Source of the DNA: JBGQOG01 sp052113705
Lineage (GTDB): Bacteria; Pseudomonadota; Alphaproteobacteria; Rhodobacterales; Rhodobacteraceae
DNA length: 64,000 bases
NCBI RefSeq assembly: GCF_052113705.1
Contig: NZ_JBGQOG010000008.1
Span: forward strand, 62,001-126,000
Reading direction: 5' to 3'
Shown here piece by piece: positions 63,949 to 64,000 of the stretch. The position numbers were made by a program, and so were the translations under genes. The notes beneath the pieces were generated by a model that saw only the letters and a program-made list of their open reading frames with translations, was not told where the DNA came from and did not search any database. The number at the start of each line of letters is the position of its first letter. Position 1 is the stretch's first letter.

Positions 63949-63957
63949 GAGACTGAC

Positions 63958-64000
63958 ATGAAACGACTTCTTATCACAGGTGCCGCTGGTGGCGTCGGCC
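63958..64000 (+). CDS. udh: Probable uronate dehydrogenase, start only
   Basis: Only 14 codons are visible: MKRLLITGAAGGVG, an SDR cofactor-binding N-terminus, after AGGAGACTGAC. The match to the N-terminus of Agrobacterium uronate dehydrogenase (MKRLLVTGAAG) and its place after the TRAP genes of the kdgD-gci-gli module support udh. It would oxidise galacturonate/glucuronate to the aldaro-1,5-lactone. Truncated by the window, so identity rests on context. Confidence 0.65.
   Translation, partial: MKRLLITGAAGGVG

Overview
The window is a GC-rich, densely coded stretch of an alphaproteobacterial chromosome or large replicon, most likely from the Rhodobacterales (Rhodobacter/Paracoccus-type). 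The supporting signs are many TRAP and sugar ABC transporters, a PuuD-type urate oxidase with a C-terminal cytochrome c domain, an IscR/Iron-Rhodo-box-like site before an exbB-exbD-tonB operon, and proteins that resemble Agrobacterium galactarate-pathway enzymes. I see no rRNA, tRNA, CRISPR array, transposase or phage gene. Family assignments come from motifs and remembered family features; no database search was run.

The window is mostly catabolic modules, each next to its own regulator (11 regulators: 2 SorC, 2 LacI, 4 GntR, 1 each IclR, XRE and LysR). Bases 1-3187: a HAD phosphatase and a glycerol-1-phosphate-dehydrogenase-like protein, divergent from a SorC regulator. 3230-8994: a LacI regulator, a triple operator and an operon of a DUF1028 protein plus a PotABCD-type ABC importer. 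9089-20683: a ten-gene operon with a ribose-type ABC importer, an acetoin-dehydrogenase-like E1alpha/E1beta/E2 complex, a carboxymuconolactone-decarboxylase-fold protein, an FGGY kinase and two SDR dehydrogenases, divergent from a second SorC regulator. This combination is the best candidate for an undescribed pathway. 20816-23216: a GabD-like aldehyde dehydrogenase and a divergent IclR regulator. 23599-27331: CLC chloride transporter, YegD-like Hsp70 and DUF475 membrane protein. 27517-31623: XRE regulator, Asp/Glu racemase-family protein, asparaginase and Na+/alanine-type symporter.

32007-35345 is the rfbCBDA operon for dTDP-L-rhamnose. 35365-39283 holds puuD, a LysR regulator, an inositol-monophosphatase-family enzyme and a GntR regulator. 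39301-45615 is a TRAP operon divergent from gntR-aroQ-Gfo/Idh/MocA, then an AEC transporter; it looks like uptake and use of a quinate/shikimate-like or related acid. 45618-48279 carries a Rieske ferredoxin and a membrane desaturase/hydroxylase divergent from a LacI regulator. 48283-53173 is an operon of a DHDPS-family aldolase, GntR regulator, ribulokinase-type kinase and fucose-isomerase-like protein. 53342-54586 is an M29 aminopeptidase. 54754-57187 is exbB-exbD-exbD-tonB.

57192-64000 is a hexuronate oxidation module: gli, gci and kdgD with a GntR regulator on one strand, and a TRAP transporter followed by the first 14 codons of a probable uronate dehydrogenase (udh) on the other. Together they would import galacturonate/glucuronate, oxidise it to the aldarolactone, isomerise and open the lactone, and dehydrate/decarboxylate the product to alpha-ketoglutarate semialdehyde.
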